A program made the position numbers and the translations under genes. From Betaproteobacteria bacterium (GTDB lineage: Bacteria > Pseudomonadota > Gammaproteobacteria > Burkholderiales > Rhodocyclaceae), in contig WQYV01000002.1 of the NCBI GenBank assembly GCA_009781085.1, positions 1-62,807 on the forward strand: a stretch of 62,807 nucleotides of DNA. The letters are read 5' to 3'. This document shows, one piece after another, positions 32,914-43,094 of the stretch (position 1 is its first letter; each line of letters starts with the position of its first letter). The notes under the pieces are model-generated. The model ran no database searches, was not told the DNA's origin, and worked only from the letters and a program-made list of their open reading frames with translations.

Positions 32914-34554
32914 ATGGACTACCATAACCCTGCACAATGTTTGGGTTTGTTGCAGAATCTGCCGACCGACAACACGCTGGAGCGGTTTTCCGTGCTAGCG
33001 GATATCGTCGCCGTCCTGCTTTCCACCCGCCCTCTCCCTGAACAGCACCTCGAAGTCCTGGAGACGGCTCGTCCGCTGATCGACAAAACCCGTGCCAAGC
33101 TCCCCGGCCTCGATGGCAACGAATTGCTGCCCCCCGATGGTCAACATAACGAGCTTTTGCTGAAGGTCATCAAACTCTGGCGTGACCTTTCGCATTCCTA
33201 TGCCCTGATTGCCGCATTAGATGCCGAAACTGAAACCCTGAAGGACCAACGTGCATTGCTTGCGCAACGTCGCACATACTACGCGGGCAAGATTGTGTCC
33301 GAGTATTACCGTGCGCACCGTGCCCTGCCTGCCGGGGTGTGGAAGCAGGCACACGAATGTTTCATCGCTGCCGAACAGGAAGACATCTATTCCATCCGCG
33401 GCTCCGACACGCTTAACGCCGTCTGGAAAGCACAAAGCGCACAGGAAGCCTATATCACCATCCTGCTGCTCGACTTGGCCAACGCCTTTGGACGCAGTGG
33501 GCAGGAGTGGACATGGATTTGCCGTTGGGCGGAACGCTTCGCGCCTTACTGCACCCTCAGCACGAATATCGAGGGCTGCAAGCCCATGACTTACGGACTC
33601 GATTTGACCGCTGACCATGGTTTGCGCCCGCTTGGCCTACTGCACAAGGACTCAAACCCACGCTATTTCGACTGCAACAAGCTGGCGAGCCAGATCCAGT
33701 CTGTTTTCGCACAGTTCAAACAGGGAGTGTCCCCCTCTTCGCTTGGCCTTGGGGAAGATTGCGGCGTCGAACCCAGCGCCCGCCTGTTGCTATCGCTCTA
33801 CCGGCCATGGGGGCTGGCCTCTGCCGGACGGCGTTTCCCACGGCGGGGCAGCACGGGCGTGGTCGAGTTGTGCGCCGATTGGCTTACCATCGGCTTCCAC
33901 ATCCAAGGCAAATTGTTTGAGCAACCCCGGAACAGCAACCAGCGTTCAATGACGAGCAGCCTGGGTTACACGCATGACGAACTGGCGCTCCACGCCTTCG
34001 GCGAACGAGCGGCGGGCGTCGAAACCGAACTGACTCGGAACGGAAAGCGCAATTTTGACTACCAACACCTCGAAGCCGAACGTCTCGGGCTGATTTGCGA
34101 ACAATGGGAATTGATCGACCAATCGGTTGGAGGTTTCCGCCTGCAGCAGCGCCCACACTCTGAACGGCTCTCGCATCATCAACTTGTGGGGCTGCACCCG
34201 AACGACGGTGAATATTTCCTGCTCGGCCAGGTAAGCTGGCTGATGTTCCGCGGAGATGGTTTGCTTGAGACGGGCATCCACGTCCTACCCGGCCTGCCGA
34301 GGGTCATCGCAGCCCGCCAGCGTACCGAATCCGACGACCTGCGCGAACCCTATTCTCAGGCTTTCATGATTGAAGCCAGCGACGTGCTCCAAATTGCCGC
34401 CTCATTGATCCTGCCAGAAGGTTGGTACAAGACCAATGGCATCGTTGAGATTTTCGATGCGGGTCTTGAACGGCGGCTCAAGATGACCCAACTCCTGCTC
34501 AAAGGTCCGAATTTTGAGCAAATCGGCTTCATGGAGCTTATGGAACCCACTTGA
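32914..34554 (+). CDS. Conserved protein of unknown function between HIT gene and ubiE
   Basis: 546 residues, soluble, no signal peptide or membrane helix. The first 250 or so residues are helical and polar ([35 protein letters not shown]). The C-terminal half is beta-rich, with [38 protein letters not shown], a segment that could be PilZ-like, although no RxxxR...DxSxxG signature is visible. I do not recognise it firmly; betaproteobacterial homologues may exist. Its start has a good ribosome site (CCCGGAGTTCTC before ATG). Confidence 0.75.
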   Translation: MDYHNPAQCLGLLQNLPTDNTLERFSVLADIVAVLLSTRPLPEQHLEVLETARPLIDKTRAKLPGLDGNELLPPDGQHNELLLKVIKLWRDLSHSYALIAALDAETETLKDQRALLAQRRTYYAGKIVSEYYRAHRALPAGVWKQAHECFIAAEQEDIYSIRGSDTLNAVWKAQSAQEAYITILLLDLANAFGRSGQEWTWICRWAERFAPYCTLSTNIEGCKPMTYGLDLTADHGLRPLGLLHKDSNPRYFDCNKLASQIQSVFAQFKQGVSPSSLGLGEDCGVEPSARLLLSLYRPWGLASAGRRFPRRGSTGVVELCADWLTIGFHIQGKLFEQPRNSNQRSMTSSLGYTHDELALHAFGERAAGVETELTRNGKRNFDYQHLEAERLGLICEQWELIDQSVGGFRLQQRPHSERLSHHQLVGLHPNDGEYFLLGQVSWLMFRGDGLLETGIHVLPGLPRVIAARQRTESDDLREPYSQAFMIEASDVLQIAASLILPEGWYKTNGIVEIFDAGLERRLKMTQLLLKGPNFEQIGFMELMEPT

Positions 34555-34576
34555 ACGATACTATCCCCCGCCCGCC

Positions 34577-35341
34577 ATGACCACTGACACTCACAAACAG
34601 GCAGAATCCGGCCAGACCACGCACTTCGGTTTCCAAACCGTCGCCGAGGAACTCAAACAGAAAAAAGTTGCCAGCGTATTCTCTTCGGTAGCGCAAAAAT
34701 ACGACATCATGAATGATATGATGTCCTTCGGCCTGCACCGGCTATGGAAAGCATTCACTATCCAGTTGGCCGATGTGCGTGAAGGGAATCGGGTGCTCGA
34801 TGTTGCAGGCGGAACCGCTGATTTATCGCTCGCCTTTGCGCGTCGGGTCGGCCCCAACGGGCAAGTCTGGCTGACCGACATCAATCACGCCATGCTTTCG
34901 CGCGGGCGGGATCGCCTCATCGACAAGGGGTTTTCCCTGCCGGTTGCCCAGTGCAATGCCGAAAAGCTTCCCTTCCCGGAATCCAGCTTTGATTGCATCA
35001 CCGTCGCCTTTGGCCTGCGCAACATGACCCACAAGGAGGTCGCGCTTGCCGAGATGCGCCGGGTACTGCGTCCCGGCGGGCGCTTGCTGGTGCTGGAATT
35101 TTCCCGCGTCTGGAAACCTTTGTCCCCTTTCTACGATCTATATTCGTTCAAGCTTCTGCCCTGGATGGGTGCAAAAGTGGTGGGCGACCCGGACAGCTAC
35201 CGCTATCTCGCCGAGTCCATCCGTATGCATCCCAGCCAAGAGGAACTGAAAACGATGATGGAAAGTGCCGGCCTCGGCAAAGTCGATTACTTCAACCTTA
35301 GTGCCGGTATCGTTGCCGTCCATCGCGGTTACAGACTTTGA
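34577..35341 (+). CDS. ubiE: Demethylmenaquinone/ubiquinone C-methyltransferase UbiE
   Basis: 254 residues from the ATG at 34577. SAM-dependent C-methylation in ubiquinone and menaquinone synthesis. Typical motifs: [47 protein letters not shown] site [39 protein letters not shown], and the tail [15 protein letters not shown]. The frame is open back to 34514 within the preceding gene, but family starts match 34577. Confidence 0.97.
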   Translation: MTTDTHKQAESGQTTHFGFQTVAEELKQKKVASVFSSVAQKYDIMNDMMSFGLHRLWKAFTIQLADVREGNRVLDVAGGTADLSLAFARRVGPNGQVWLTDINHAMLSRGRDRLIDKGFSLPVAQCNAEKLPFPESSFDCITVAFGLRNMTHKEVALAEMRRVLRPGGRLLVLEFSRVWKPLSPFYDLYSFKLLPWMGAKVVGDPDSYRYLAESIRMHPSQEELKTMMESAGLGKVDYFNLSAGIVAVHRGYRL

Positions 35342-35376
35342 ACAGAGTACAAGGACGTTCCAACGAGGAAGTGAAA

Positions 35377-36138
35377 ATGGAAAAACGGCATGTAAAGATT
35401 TGGGATCTGCCGACCCGGCTTTTTCATTGGCTTTTGGTGTTATTAACCATCGCTATGTTCATCACCGGGTTTCTGGCCGGCAACCAAGCCTTCACCGATT
35501 TCATTTTCAGGTTCATGGGTGGGCGCTCCCCGCTGGATAGCCACGCCCTGTTTGGAAAGGCCATTGCCGGGCTACTTGCGTTCCGGCTGGTGTGGGGTGT
35601 AATCGGCTCGACTTATGCCCGCTTCGCCCAGTTCGTTCCTGGCCCCGCACGGGTATTTGCCTATCTGCGCGGCCAATGGCATGGACTCGGCCACAACCCG
35701 TTGGGAGCTTTTTCGGTGCTTGGCTTTCTCGCGCTAATGTTATTCCAAGTAGGCACTGGCCTAGTAATAGATAGCGAAGCCCCCTTTACCGGGCCGTTGA
35801 ACGCCTTGGTATGTAAAAACGCCTGGGCGTGCCAAAACATTGCAAAACCGTCTGTTGGTTGGCACGTATTCACTGCCTGGCTAATCGTCGGGCTGACGAG
35901 CCTGCACGTGCTCTCGATCGCTTTCTACGCCGTAGTCAAGAAAAACAACCTGCTGTTTCCTATGTTCACCGGCTACAAGGCCATAAACGACCCCTCGTTG
36001 GAGCCAGCGCATGGGGGAGGCTGGCTGGCATTCATCGTGTCCTTGCTGATTGCCGCTGGTGCGGTCTGGGTCGCCAACGGCGGCCTGAGCCCTCCCCCGC
36101 CGCCTCCGCCGCAGCAAGAAGCAGTTCCCGCATGGTAG
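35377..36138 (+). CDS. Cytochrome b561-type (di-haem) membrane protein
   Basis: 253 residues from the ATG at 35377, preceded by GAGGAAG. Begins VKIWDLPTRLFHWLLVLL, the usual start of Ni-hydrogenase/diheme-cytochrome b561-like proteins. Four helices carry candidate haem histidines: FHW near 15, DSHALFGK near 59, and WHVFTAW and SLHVLSIAFY near 170 and 185. It ends with a seven-proline run (SPPPPPPPQQ). Probably an electron-transfer subunit for a c-type cytochrome; the partner is not encoded here. Convergent with xseA. Confidence 0.85.
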   Translation: MEKRHVKIWDLPTRLFHWLLVLLTIAMFITGFLAGNQAFTDFIFRFMGGRSPLDSHALFGKAIAGLLAFRLVWGVIGSTYARFAQFVPGPARVFAYLRGQWHGLGHNPLGAFSVLGFLALMLFQVGTGLVIDSEAPFTGPLNALVCKNAWACQNIAKPSVGWHVFTAWLIVGLTSLHVLSIAFYAVVKKNNLLFPMFTGYKAINDPSLEPAHGGGWLAFIVSLLIAAGAVWVANGGLSPPPPPPPQQEAVPAW

Positions 36139-36229
36139 ATACTGTTATCAGAGTCAAGCCCCATGCAAAGCCGGGTTGAAAGGCACCCCTGATTTGAGTA
36201 CGCCAAAGGCGACGTGGATGGGTTTTCCC

Positions 36230-37609
36230 TCACCCCCACAACTGATCGACCATCACATCGACCCCCCCCTCCGTAAACTGGACGGCAAGCGGGTCGCCCA
36301 GCCTGAGGCCAGCCGCAGCGCGCACGATATGGCCTTCGGCATTACGGACGATGCTGTAGCCGCGCGTAAGCACGGCATCTGGGTTCAGTTGGCGTAGCCC
36401 AGTGGAAAGTGTGTCGAGCTTTTGCCTTTGTGCGTAAACCAAGGCGTGTGTAGCCCTGTCCAGACGTTCCCCAATGCCGTCGATTTGCTTGTGCAAAGCG
36501 GTGGTTGCGGGAATCTGGGCATTCAGACGCAGTTCGAGCTTTGACAGGCGGTGGGCGCATTCTCCCAGACGAACCGCCATCGCTTGCCGGAGCCGCCGTT
36601 CTTGGTAGGTGGTGTTCTCCCGCGCACGCCGCAGGCGATCCCGTGGATGGACGAGCCGCAGCGCAGAGCGGTCGGTACGCTGCGCCAGGGCTTCCACTTG
36701 CCGCACGATGGCTTGGTGCAGATGCTGAGCGGTGACGGTAAGGGCGTGGCGGGCGGAGAAATAACCGGCGCTGGCAAGCTCCGCCGCGCCCGTGGGCGTG
36801 GGCGCACGCAAGTCGGCGGCAAAATCGGCAATGGTGAAGTCCGTCTCATGCCCAATGCCGCTCACGATTGGCAAGGGAAAGGCGGCAATGGTTCGCGCCA
36901 GGGTTTCGTCGTTGAAAGCCCAGAGGTCTTCGAGGCTGCCGCCGCCGCGTACCAGTAGGATGAGTTCGATACCGTCCGTTTCTGCGCGCTGTGCAGCGGC
37001 GGTAAGCGCCGCGCACAACTGGCGCGGCGCGTCGACCCCCTGAACGGAGGCAGGGTAAATCATCACCGGCAGACCCGGTGCGCGCCTACGTAGGGTGACG
37101 AGCACATCACGTAACGCCGCTGCCGCAGGCGAGGTGATAATGCCGATTCCTCCCGGAAACGCTGGCAGGGGACGACGGCGGGCCGGGTCGAACAAACCTT
37201 CCGCAGCGAGCTTGTCCTTGAGCCGCCGGAACGCTTCGGCCAGATTCCCGGTTCCTGCCGGGCGCAACGTCTCAACGTTGATCTGGTAATCGCCACGTGC
37301 TTCATATAGTGTCACTAGTGCCCGCGCTTCGACGCGCATGCCGTTTTCGGGGCGAAAAGGCAACACTTGCGCACGGTTGCGCCACATGGCGCAACGTACT
37401 TGGGCTTGGGCGTCCTTGAGGGTAAAGTAGATGTGCCCGGAGGCGGCACGGGTAAGGTTGGAAATTTCGCCCCCAACCCACAGCAATGGAAGGGAAGTTT
37501 CAAGCGCCGCACGAGCTAGCCGGTTGAGTTCGCTTACACTGATGACACGGAATGTGCCTTCAGCATGTGGTAAAAACCCATCCGGGGAAACGTCATAAAG
37601 TGTTGACAT
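36230..37609 (-). CDS. xseA: Exodeoxyribonuclease VII large subunit
   Basis: 459 residues from the ATG at 37609 (an upstream ATG at 37627 adds six residues). Degrades single-stranded DNA. OB-fold N-terminus (ISVSELNRLARAALETSLPLLWVGGEISN, SGHIYFTLKDAQAQVRCAMW), catalytic domain with IIASPAAAALRDVL-like stretch (IGIITSPAAAALRDVLVTLRRR) and GGGSLEDLWAFNDE, then long C-terminal helices. The small subunit xseB is not in the window. Confidence 0.96.
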   Translation of the reverse strand: MSTLYDVSPDGFLPHAEGTFRVISVSELNRLARAALETSLPLLWVGGEISNLTRAASGHIYFTLKDAQAQVRCAMWRNRAQVLPFRPENGMRVEARALVTLYEARGDYQINVETLRPAGTGNLAEAFRRLKDKLAAEGLFDPARRRPLPAFPGGIGIITSPAAAALRDVLVTLRRRAPGLPVMIYPASVQGVDAPRQLCAALTAAAQRAETDGIELILLVRGGGSLEDLWAFNDETLARTIAAFPLPIVSGIGHETDFTIADFAADLRAPTPTGAAELASAGYFSARHALTVTAQHLHQAIVRQVEALAQRTDRSALRLVHPRDRLRRARENTTYQERRLRQAMAVRLGECAHRLSKLELRLNAQIPATTALHKQIDGIGERLDRATHALVYAQRQKLDTLSTGLRQLNPDAVLTRGYSIVRNAEGHIVRAAAGLRLGDPLAVQFTEGGVDVMVDQLWG

Positions 37610-37807
37610 TTTTTTACAGAAATCCACAGTCCGAAACCGTTGTCAAGAACCAAACCGTATGGACACGGTAAATCCTTGATCGTCTGGAAGTTTGTTGTAT
37701 TTTTGTTTTGAATCAATAAGTTGCATTATTGCACAATTTTGTGGCGGTGTAGTAAAAGTGGCGCGGTGGTTATAGATGTGACGCATATTCCGTAAAGCTC
37801 CACAAGC

Positions 37808-37830
37808 TTATCCACAGCTTTTGTGGATGA
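37808..37830. promoter_or_regulatory. Inverted pair of DnaA-box-like sites
   Basis: TTATCCACA (37808-37816, perfect consensus) and TGTGGATGA (37822-37830, one mismatch in the opposite orientation) are separated by 5 bp, in the 311 bp spacer between xseA and the ExbB-like gene. The arrangement could be a DnaA titration or control site, or an unrelated hairpin (TCCACAGCTTTTGTGGA). The rest of the spacer is AT-rich with no other recognised signal. Confidence 0.55.
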
Positions 37831-37920
37831 GACATGCACGTCACACTTGCTCACACCGTCTGGCGGGGCTACATTCAAACATTTCCAAATCACTTCATTT
37901 TCATTTTTTGGGGAGCAAGC

Positions 37921-38526
37921 GTGTTTCAGATGTTTCTGGCTGGTGGCTGGCCGATGTGGCCGTTGTTGCTCGCTTCGGTGATTGCCGTAGCGTTGATTAT
38001 CGAGCGTTCGATCAGTTTGCGCCGCTCCCGTGTAGCCCCATCCGGCCTTTTGGATCGGATCATTTCTGACCTTGGGAAACACGGCGCCCCACCGGAAATG
38101 GTGTCGCGCGTCGCAACCCATTCGCCCTTGGGGCGAGTGTTCGCGGCAGGCTTGCGCAATATCAAGGGGTCGCGTGAGGTCATGAAGGAATCGATTGAAG
38201 AAGCAGGCCGTTCTGTGGCGCACGAGCTTGAACGCTTCCTCACCACACTCGGAACCATCGCCGCCATCAGTCCCCTGATGGGTCTGTTCGGCACGGTCAT
38301 CGGGATGATCGAAATGTTTGCGGGCCAAGGTGTCACGGGAACGCCAGAACAGGTAGCCCACGGGATTGCGATGGCACTGCATGCAACCGCCTTCGGCATC
38401 ATCATCGCGGTTCCCGCAACGATCTTCTGGAGGCATTTCCGCCGCTTGGTCGATGATTATGTGGTTGAAATGGAACAGCAGGCGACCATACTCATCGAAG
38501 TGGCGCATGGTGAACGCAGGCGCTGA
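37921..38526 (+). CDS. exbB: MotA/TolQ/ExbB-type proton-channel protein
   Basis: 201 residues from GTG 37921, chosen because GGGGAG lies 5 bp upstream; ATG 37930 is an alternative. ExbB-like topology: an N-terminal helix (MWPLLLASVIAVALIIE), a cytoplasmic loop, then GTIAAISPLMGLFGTVIGMIEMF and a third helix with FGIIIAVPATIFW. Works with ExbD to use the proton gradient for outer-membrane transport or similar. Followed 5 bp later by the ExbD-like gene. No TonB in the window. Confidence 0.9.
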   Translation: MFQMFLAGGWPMWPLLLASVIAVALIIERSISLRRSRVAPSGLLDRIISDLGKHGAPPEMVSRVATHSPLGRVFAAGLRNIKGSREVMKESIEEAGRSVAHELERFLTTLGTIAAISPLMGLFGTVIGMIEMFAGQGVTGTPEQVAHGIAMALHATAFGIIIAVPATIFWRHFRRLVDDYVVEMEQQATILIEVAHGERRR

Positions 38527-38531
38527 GGATC

Positions 38532-38960
38532 ATGAATTTCCGTCATAGAAGTGGTCAAAAAAGTGAACCGGAGATCAACCTCGTCCCGTTGATCGACGTG
38601 ATGCTGGTCATCATCATCTTCTTGATGCTGACCACAACCTTCAGCAAAACCGCCGGGCTGGAGATTTCCCTGCCGACCGTCGATGCCAGCGGCAAGCAAA
38701 GCATCAGTAGAGAAATCAAGGTGGCAGTCACCGCTTCGGGCGATGTGATCATCGGAGGCATGCCAGTATCTAACAAGAGCATCCAGAGCATCGCGTCCGC
38801 GCTTGCTGGCGCACGTCCTGCGCAGGGGCCAGAGCCAGTGATAAACATCAATGCCGATGCACAGGCGTCACACCAAAGCGTCATCAATGTAATGCAGGCC
38901 TCGCAACATGCGGGGTTTACGCATGTTACGTTTGAGGTTCAGCAAGGGCAAAACCGCTAG
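38532..38960 (+). CDS. exbD: ExbD/TolR-type biopolymer transport protein
   Basis: 142 residues. N-terminal signature EPEINLVPLIDVMLVIIIFLMLTTTF contains the channel aspartate (LIDVML). The periplasmic domain ends in QASQHAGFTHVTFEVQQ, typical. Partner of the upstream ExbB-like protein; 14 bp before lpxK. Confidence 0.93.
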   Translation: MNFRHRSGQKSEPEINLVPLIDVMLVIIIFLMLTTTFSKTAGLEISLPTVDASGKQSISREIKVAVTASGDVIIGGMPVSNKSIQSIASALAGARPAQGPEPVININADAQASHQSVINVMQASQHAGFTHVTFEVQQGQNR

Positions 38961-38974
38961 AGAGACACCCGGCA

Positions 38975-40006
38975 ATGAAAAGTACGCCGGTTTTCTGGCG
39001 AAAGCGGTCATGGCGCGCAGCTTCACTGCTGCCTGCAGCGGTATTTTTTCGCGGCCTTGCCGCGTTGCGTTGCGGGCTTTATCGCCATGGTATCCTGCAC
39101 CGTGAACAGCTTCCCGTGCCGGTTATCGTCGTCGGCAATGTTGCCGCCGGCGGCAGCGGCAAGACCCCGGTGGTACTCTGGCTGATCGAGGAATTGCGCA
39201 GGGCTGGGTGGCATCCGGGTATCGTGTCACGCGGATATGGTGGCCAGGCGGTGGCAAGCGGTGTCCCCCACCTTGTCGTTGCCAATCCCGGTTCCAGCCC
39301 TAGCTCCGATTTCTATGGGGACGAACCCGTGATGCTCGCCCAGCAGGCAGGCTGCCCGGTGGCAGTTGGCCGGGATCGTCCAGCAGTGGCGCGCACCCTG
39401 CTCGCCGCGCATCCAGAATGCGACGTTATCGTCAGTGACGATGGTTTGCAGCATTACAGACTAGCGCGCACGGTGGAAATTGCCGTGGTCGACGAAGCAG
39501 CGCTTGGTAACTGCTGGCCCCTGCCGTCGGGGCCGTTGCGCGAGCCACCCGCACGGCTTGCCAAGGCTGACCTGATCCTTGTACACGGTGGATTATCACC
39601 ACGCCTACGCCTGCAAATGGGCACAGTACCTATTGCCACGATGCGCTTGGTTGGCGAGCGTTTCCGTTCGCTGGTAAAACCGGATAAATGGTGCAGTGTG
39701 GAGGCTTTTGCCGGGAAAAAAGTCCACGCGCTAGCTGGTATCGGGCAACCACAGCGGTTTTTCGACCAACTCGCGGCGATGGGGCTCGACGTAATCCCCC
39801 ACCCGTTTCCTGACCATCACCGCTATTGCGCAGCCGATCTCGATTTTGCACCTGGCGAAATCAAATTAATGACCAGTAAGGATGCGGTAAAATGTGTATT
39901 TTTCGCACCACCCGATGCCTGGGAACTGCCGGTGCGTGCCGTCATTGATGCTGGGGCCATCGCCCCTGTCCTGGAGAAGCTGGACGATGGACGCAAAACT
40001 GCTTGA
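38975..40006 (+). CDS. lpxK: Tetraacyldisaccharide 4'-kinase
   Basis: 343 residues. Phosphorylates the lipid A precursor at the 4' position. P-loop within [18 protein letters not shown], then [31 protein letters not shown] (the DDGxQ motif) and FPDHHRY. N-terminal membrane-associating helix. The gene overlaps trm112 by 20 bp. Confidence 0.96.
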   Translation: MKSTPVFWRKRSWRAASLLPAAVFFRGLAALRCGLYRHGILHREQLPVPVIVVGNVAAGGSGKTPVVLWLIEELRRAGWHPGIVSRGYGGQAVASGVPHLVVANPGSSPSSDFYGDEPVMLAQQAGCPVAVGRDRPAVARTLLAAHPECDVIVSDDGLQHYRLARTVEIAVVDEAALGNCWPLPSGPLREPPARLAKADLILVHGGLSPRLRLQMGTVPIATMRLVGERFRSLVKPDKWCSVEAFAGKKVHALAGIGQPQRFFDQLAAMGLDVIPHPFPDHHRYCAADLDFAPGEIKLMTSKDAVKCVFFAPPDAWELPVRAVIDAGAIAPVLEKLDDGRKTA

Positions 40007-40175
40007 AATACTCGTCTGCCCGCTGTGCAAGGGGCCGCTGGATTACCTAAAAGCGAATCAGGAACTTGCCTGCAAGCCGGACAGGCTGGCTTTCCCCATT
40101 CGTGACGGCATTCCGGTGATGCTCGAAGAAGAAGCCCGCTCACTCAGCGCCGAAGAAGTCGACGCGTTGCGCTAA
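39987..40175 (+). CDS. Trm112-family zinc-binding protein
   Basis: 62 residues from the ATG at 39987 ([20 protein letters not shown]). YcaR/Trm112 family small protein with one CPLC pair and the tail [16 protein letters not shown]. In betaproteobacteria it sits between lpxK and kdsB, as here. Function in bacteria is poorly known; relatives activate methyltransferases. Confidence 0.93.
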   Translation: MDAKLLEILVCPLCKGPLDYLKANQELACKPDRLAFPIRDGIPVMLEEEARSLSAEEVDALR

Positions 40176-40187
40176 TCCCCGCCCGCC

Positions 40188-40958
40188 ATGACCTCATTCC
40201 GCGTGGTAATTCCAGCGCGTCATGCCTCCACCCGGTTGCCTGGCAAGCCGCTTGCCGATATTGCTGGCCGCCCGATGGTGCTTAGGGTGCTGGATAGGGC
40301 GTTGGCCTCGGGCGCAGAAGAAGTCTGGGTTGCGGTCGACCATCAGGACGTGTTCGACACGGTACGCACCGCAGGCGGTAAAGCGCTGATGACCCGCACC
40401 GATCATCTGAGTGGAACCGACCGCCTCGCCGAAGTCGCCGAAACACTAGGTTGGCGCGACGATGATGTCGTGGTCAACGTCCAAGGCGATGAGCCCTTGA
40501 TCGACCCCGGCCTGATCGCCGCCGTTGCCGAAGGGCTGGCTACCGACCCCGGCGCGGCCATTGCCACCGCGGCGCATCCTCTCGTTGACGTGGATGAAGT
40601 TTTCAACCCCAACGTGGTCAAGGTCGTGTGCAACGCGCAAGGGCACGCCCTATATTTTTCCCGCGCTCCAATCCCGTGGGCGCGGGACGGCTGGAGCAAA
40701 TGTTGGCGCGGCTTGCCATTGCCCCCGGGATTACCAGTTTTACAGCATGTCGGGCTGTACGCATACCGCGCCGGCTTCCTGCGCCGATACGCTGCGCTGG
40801 TTCCCGCACCTATCGAACGGTGGGAGGCGCTCGAACAATTGCGCGCACTCTGGTATGGCTATACGATTCAAGTATTGACGCTCGACGCTATACCGTCCGG
40901 CGGGGTCGATACTGAGGAAGACCTGGCGCGCGTCAGAATAGTTTTTGCGCACGGATAA
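40188..40958 (+). CDS. kdsB: 3-deoxy-manno-octulosonate cytidylyltransferase
   Basis: 256 residues. Makes CMP-Kdo for lipopolysaccharide inner core. Begins [28 protein letters not shown], with [22 protein letters not shown] and [11 protein letters not shown], ending [13 protein letters not shown]; all family motifs. 12 bp after trm112. Lipid A and Kdo genes cluster here. Confidence 0.97.
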   Translation: MTSFRVVIPARHASTRLPGKPLADIAGRPMVLRVLDRALASGAEEVWVAVDHQDVFDTVRTAGGKALMTRTDHLSGTDRLAEVAETLGWRDDDVVVNVQGDEPLIDPGLIAAVAEGLATDPGAAIATAAHPLVDVDEVFNPNVVKVVCNAQGHALYFSRAPIPWARDGWSKCWRGLPLPPGLPVLQHVGLYAYRAGFLRRYAALVPAPIERWEALEQLRALWYGYTIQVLTLDAIPSGGVDTEEDLARVRIVFAHG

Positions 40959-41073
40959 CCGTGCATGTGGCATTTTTTGGTATTTCTACCCATCAATAGG
41001 CAGAAATCCCTATATGCCTTAGGGTTTGACCTTCGTTCAAGACAGGGTTAAGTTTCGCCCTTTGGTCGACGAC

Positions 41074-41104
41074 GGCCGCCGTGATGGCGGCCTGGCTGTT
41101 TTTG
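41074..41104 (+). terminator. Rho-independent terminator after kdsB
   Basis: GGCCGCC-GTGAT-GGCGGCC (41074-41092) followed by TGGCTGTTTTT. It lies about 115 bp after kdsB and 26 bp before adk, so adk has its own promoter or depends on readthrough. No other signal was recognised in 40959-41073. Confidence 0.75.
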
Positions 41105-41129
41105 GAGTAGATAGTTTTTTGGAGAAAAC

Positions 41130-41783
41130 ATGCGAGTAATTTTGTTGGGTCCCCCCGGCGCGGGCAAGGGAACACAGTCGAAATTCATCAGGGAAAAATT
41201 CGGTATCCCGCAAATTTCCACCGGGGACATGTTGCGCGCCGCAGTGCGGGAAGGGACGCCCCTGGGGATTGAAGCCAAGAAAGTAATGGATGCGGGACAA
41301 CTCCTTCCAGATGACATCATCATTGAATTGGTCAGAGACAGGCTGACATGGGACGACTGCAAGGTTGGCTGTCTATTCGACGGTTTTCCACGCACCATCC
41401 CGCAGGCTGAAGCGCTGAGGGCTTCTGGCATATCGATCGACATCGTACTTCAAATTTTCGTACCAGATGCCGAAATCGTCGACCGCATGAGCGGCCGCCG
41501 CATGCACCTGCCTTCGGGACGCATTTACCATGTCCGTTACAACCCGCCAAAAGACGAGGGCAAGGACGACGTGACTGGCGAAGAATTGGTGCTGCGCGAC
41601 GACGACCATGAAGATACCGTAAAAAAACGGCTGGAGGTCTATCACGCCCAGACCGAACCGCTAGTCGAGTTCTACCGCAAGTGGGCAGCGGACGACCCGC
41701 CACGCGCACCGAGAATCCGCAAAATTTCGGGACACGGTTTGGTCAGCGAAATCACGGCACGGGTATTTGCCGCACTACGTTAA
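41130..41783 (+). CDS. adk: Adenylate kinase
   Basis: 217 residues, long form. ATP + AMP to 2 ADP. P-loop [15 protein letters not shown]-binding [27 protein letters not shown] region with [40 protein letters not shown], then [16 protein letters not shown]. Good ribosome site (TTGGAGAAAAC). Confidence 0.98.
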   Translation: MRVILLGPPGAGKGTQSKFIREKFGIPQISTGDMLRAAVREGTPLGIEAKKVMDAGQLLPDDIIIELVRDRLTWDDCKVGCLFDGFPRTIPQAEALRASGISIDIVLQIFVPDAEIVDRMSGRRMHLPSGRIYHVRYNPPKDEGKDDVTGEELVLRDDDHEDTVKKRLEVYHAQTEPLVEFYRKWAADDPPRAPRIRKISGHGLVSEITARVFAALR

Positions 41784-41806
41784 GCCACGTTGCCTGTCCC
41801 AACCAT

Positions 41807-43093
41807 ATGCGGGTCGCGATGAACCTGCTGTATGCTCAAGCCGGCGGCGCGACAGCGGTCATTAACGCCAGTGCCGCCGGGGTTATCGCTTCAGCACACG
41901 AACGGCATCCGCGTATTGGGACGGTGCTGGCGGCACGTTACGGCATTCTCGGCATCCTGGCCGAGTCGTTTTACGACTGCACGGGCATCGATACCACAGC
42001 GCTTGCTGCGACACCTGGCGCTTTTTTTGGTTCGTGCCGCTTCGACATGCCAACACAGGAAGAGCAGCCTGAACTCTACGACCGCCTTTTTGCCGTGTTG
42101 GACGCCCATCGGGTCGGTACGCTGCTTTACAACGGCGGCAATGGTTCGCTGGAAGTCGTCGCCAAAGTCTCGGAAGCGGCCCGGCAGCGCGGCTATCCCC
42201 TGATCTGCGTAGGCGTGCCCAAGACCATCGACAACGACATCGAAGGCTGCGATTGTTGCCCCGGCTACGGTTCGGCAGCCAAGTACCTTGCCACTTCGAT
42301 GCGCGAAGCCTGCCGCGACCTCGCCTCGATGACGAGCCGCCGGGGACGGGTATTCGTCATGGAAACAATGGGGCGCAACGTCGGCTGGCTCGCGCTGGCA
42401 ACCTCGTTGGCAGCGCACGGTTTGGATGATGCACCGCACATCGTACTATGCCCGGAAACCCCTTTCGATGAAGCACGCCTGCTGGCGCGGGCTGATGCTG
42501 TGATCTCACGCTTGGGCTACTGCGCCATCTCGGTTGCCGAAGGCATCCGCCGCACGGACGGTAGCCCCCTCATGGCACACACGCACGATACCGTCAGCGA
42601 GCATATGCGATTTGGCGGCGCGGGCGGGGAGGTTGCCCTGATGGTTAGCCGAACGCTGGGTTGCCACCACCACTATGCCGCCCCCGACTACCTGCAACGC
42701 AGCGCTGGACATTGGGTTTCCGCCGTCGACCACGCCCAAGCGCTAGCTGTAGGCCAGGCAGCGCTTGACTATGTGCTAGAAGGCCGAGACAGCATTGTGG
42801 CAGTCATCCGGCGGCTCGGTGACGACCCTTACCGATGGGACATCGTGCCAGTGGAAGCGGCAGCAGTTGCCAACCTCGAACGCCGCGTACCACAGGCTTT
42901 CATCACTGATGATGGCATGCAGGTCAGCGAAGCCGGACGCCGCTACCTGGCTCCGCTGGTCGAAGGGGAACGTCCAACCAACTGCGCGCGCGGCTTGCCT
43001 GTGCATAGCTGCAATACCCTGCCAACCCTTCCACAGAAACTTCCGCCCTGGCCTGGATGGGGCAGAGAACCCACCCATGCGCGGCGGGGCTGA
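41807..43093 (+). CDS. 6-phosphofructokinase, probably pyrophosphate-dependent
   Basis: 428 residues from ATG 41807; ATG 41819 is possible. Begins NLLYAQAGGATAVINASAAGV, a start typical of PPi-type enzymes, with PKTIDNDIEGCDCCPGYGSAAKY, METMGRNVGWLALA and SVAEGIR. The nucleotide/PPi loop reads YNGGNGSLEV rather than GGDGS. The last 40 or so residues (EGERPTNCARGLPVHSCN...) do not look family-like. The PPi call rests on these motifs and is inference. Confidence 0.85.
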   Translation: MRVAMNLLYAQAGGATAVINASAAGVIASAHERHPRIGTVLAARYGILGILAESFYDCTGIDTTALAATPGAFFGSCRFDMPTQEEQPELYDRLFAVLDAHRVGTLLYNGGNGSLEVVAKVSEAARQRGYPLICVGVPKTIDNDIEGCDCCPGYGSAAKYLATSMREACRDLASMTSRRGRVFVMETMGRNVGWLALATSLAAHGLDDAPHIVLCPETPFDEARLLARADAVISRLGYCAISVAEGIRRTDGSPLMAHTHDTVSEHMRFGGAGGEVALMVSRTLGCHHHYAAPDYLQRSAGHWVSAVDHAQALAVGQAALDYVLEGRDSIVAVIRRLGDDPYRWDIVPVEAAAVANLERRVPQAFITDDGMQVSEAGRRYLAPLVEGERPTNCARGLPVHSCNTLPTLPQKLPPWPGWGREPTHARRG

Positions 43094-43094
43094 A

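Noticed and set aside
36090-36115. Seven-proline run at the end of the cytochrome b561 protein as an assembly error
   Set aside because: The frame stays open to a normal stop and proline-rich tails are not rare; no reason to doubt it.
37808-37830. A second replication origin
   Set aside because: Two boxes without an AT-rich unwinding region or initiator gene are not enough; the dnaA-adjacent spacer is the better origin.
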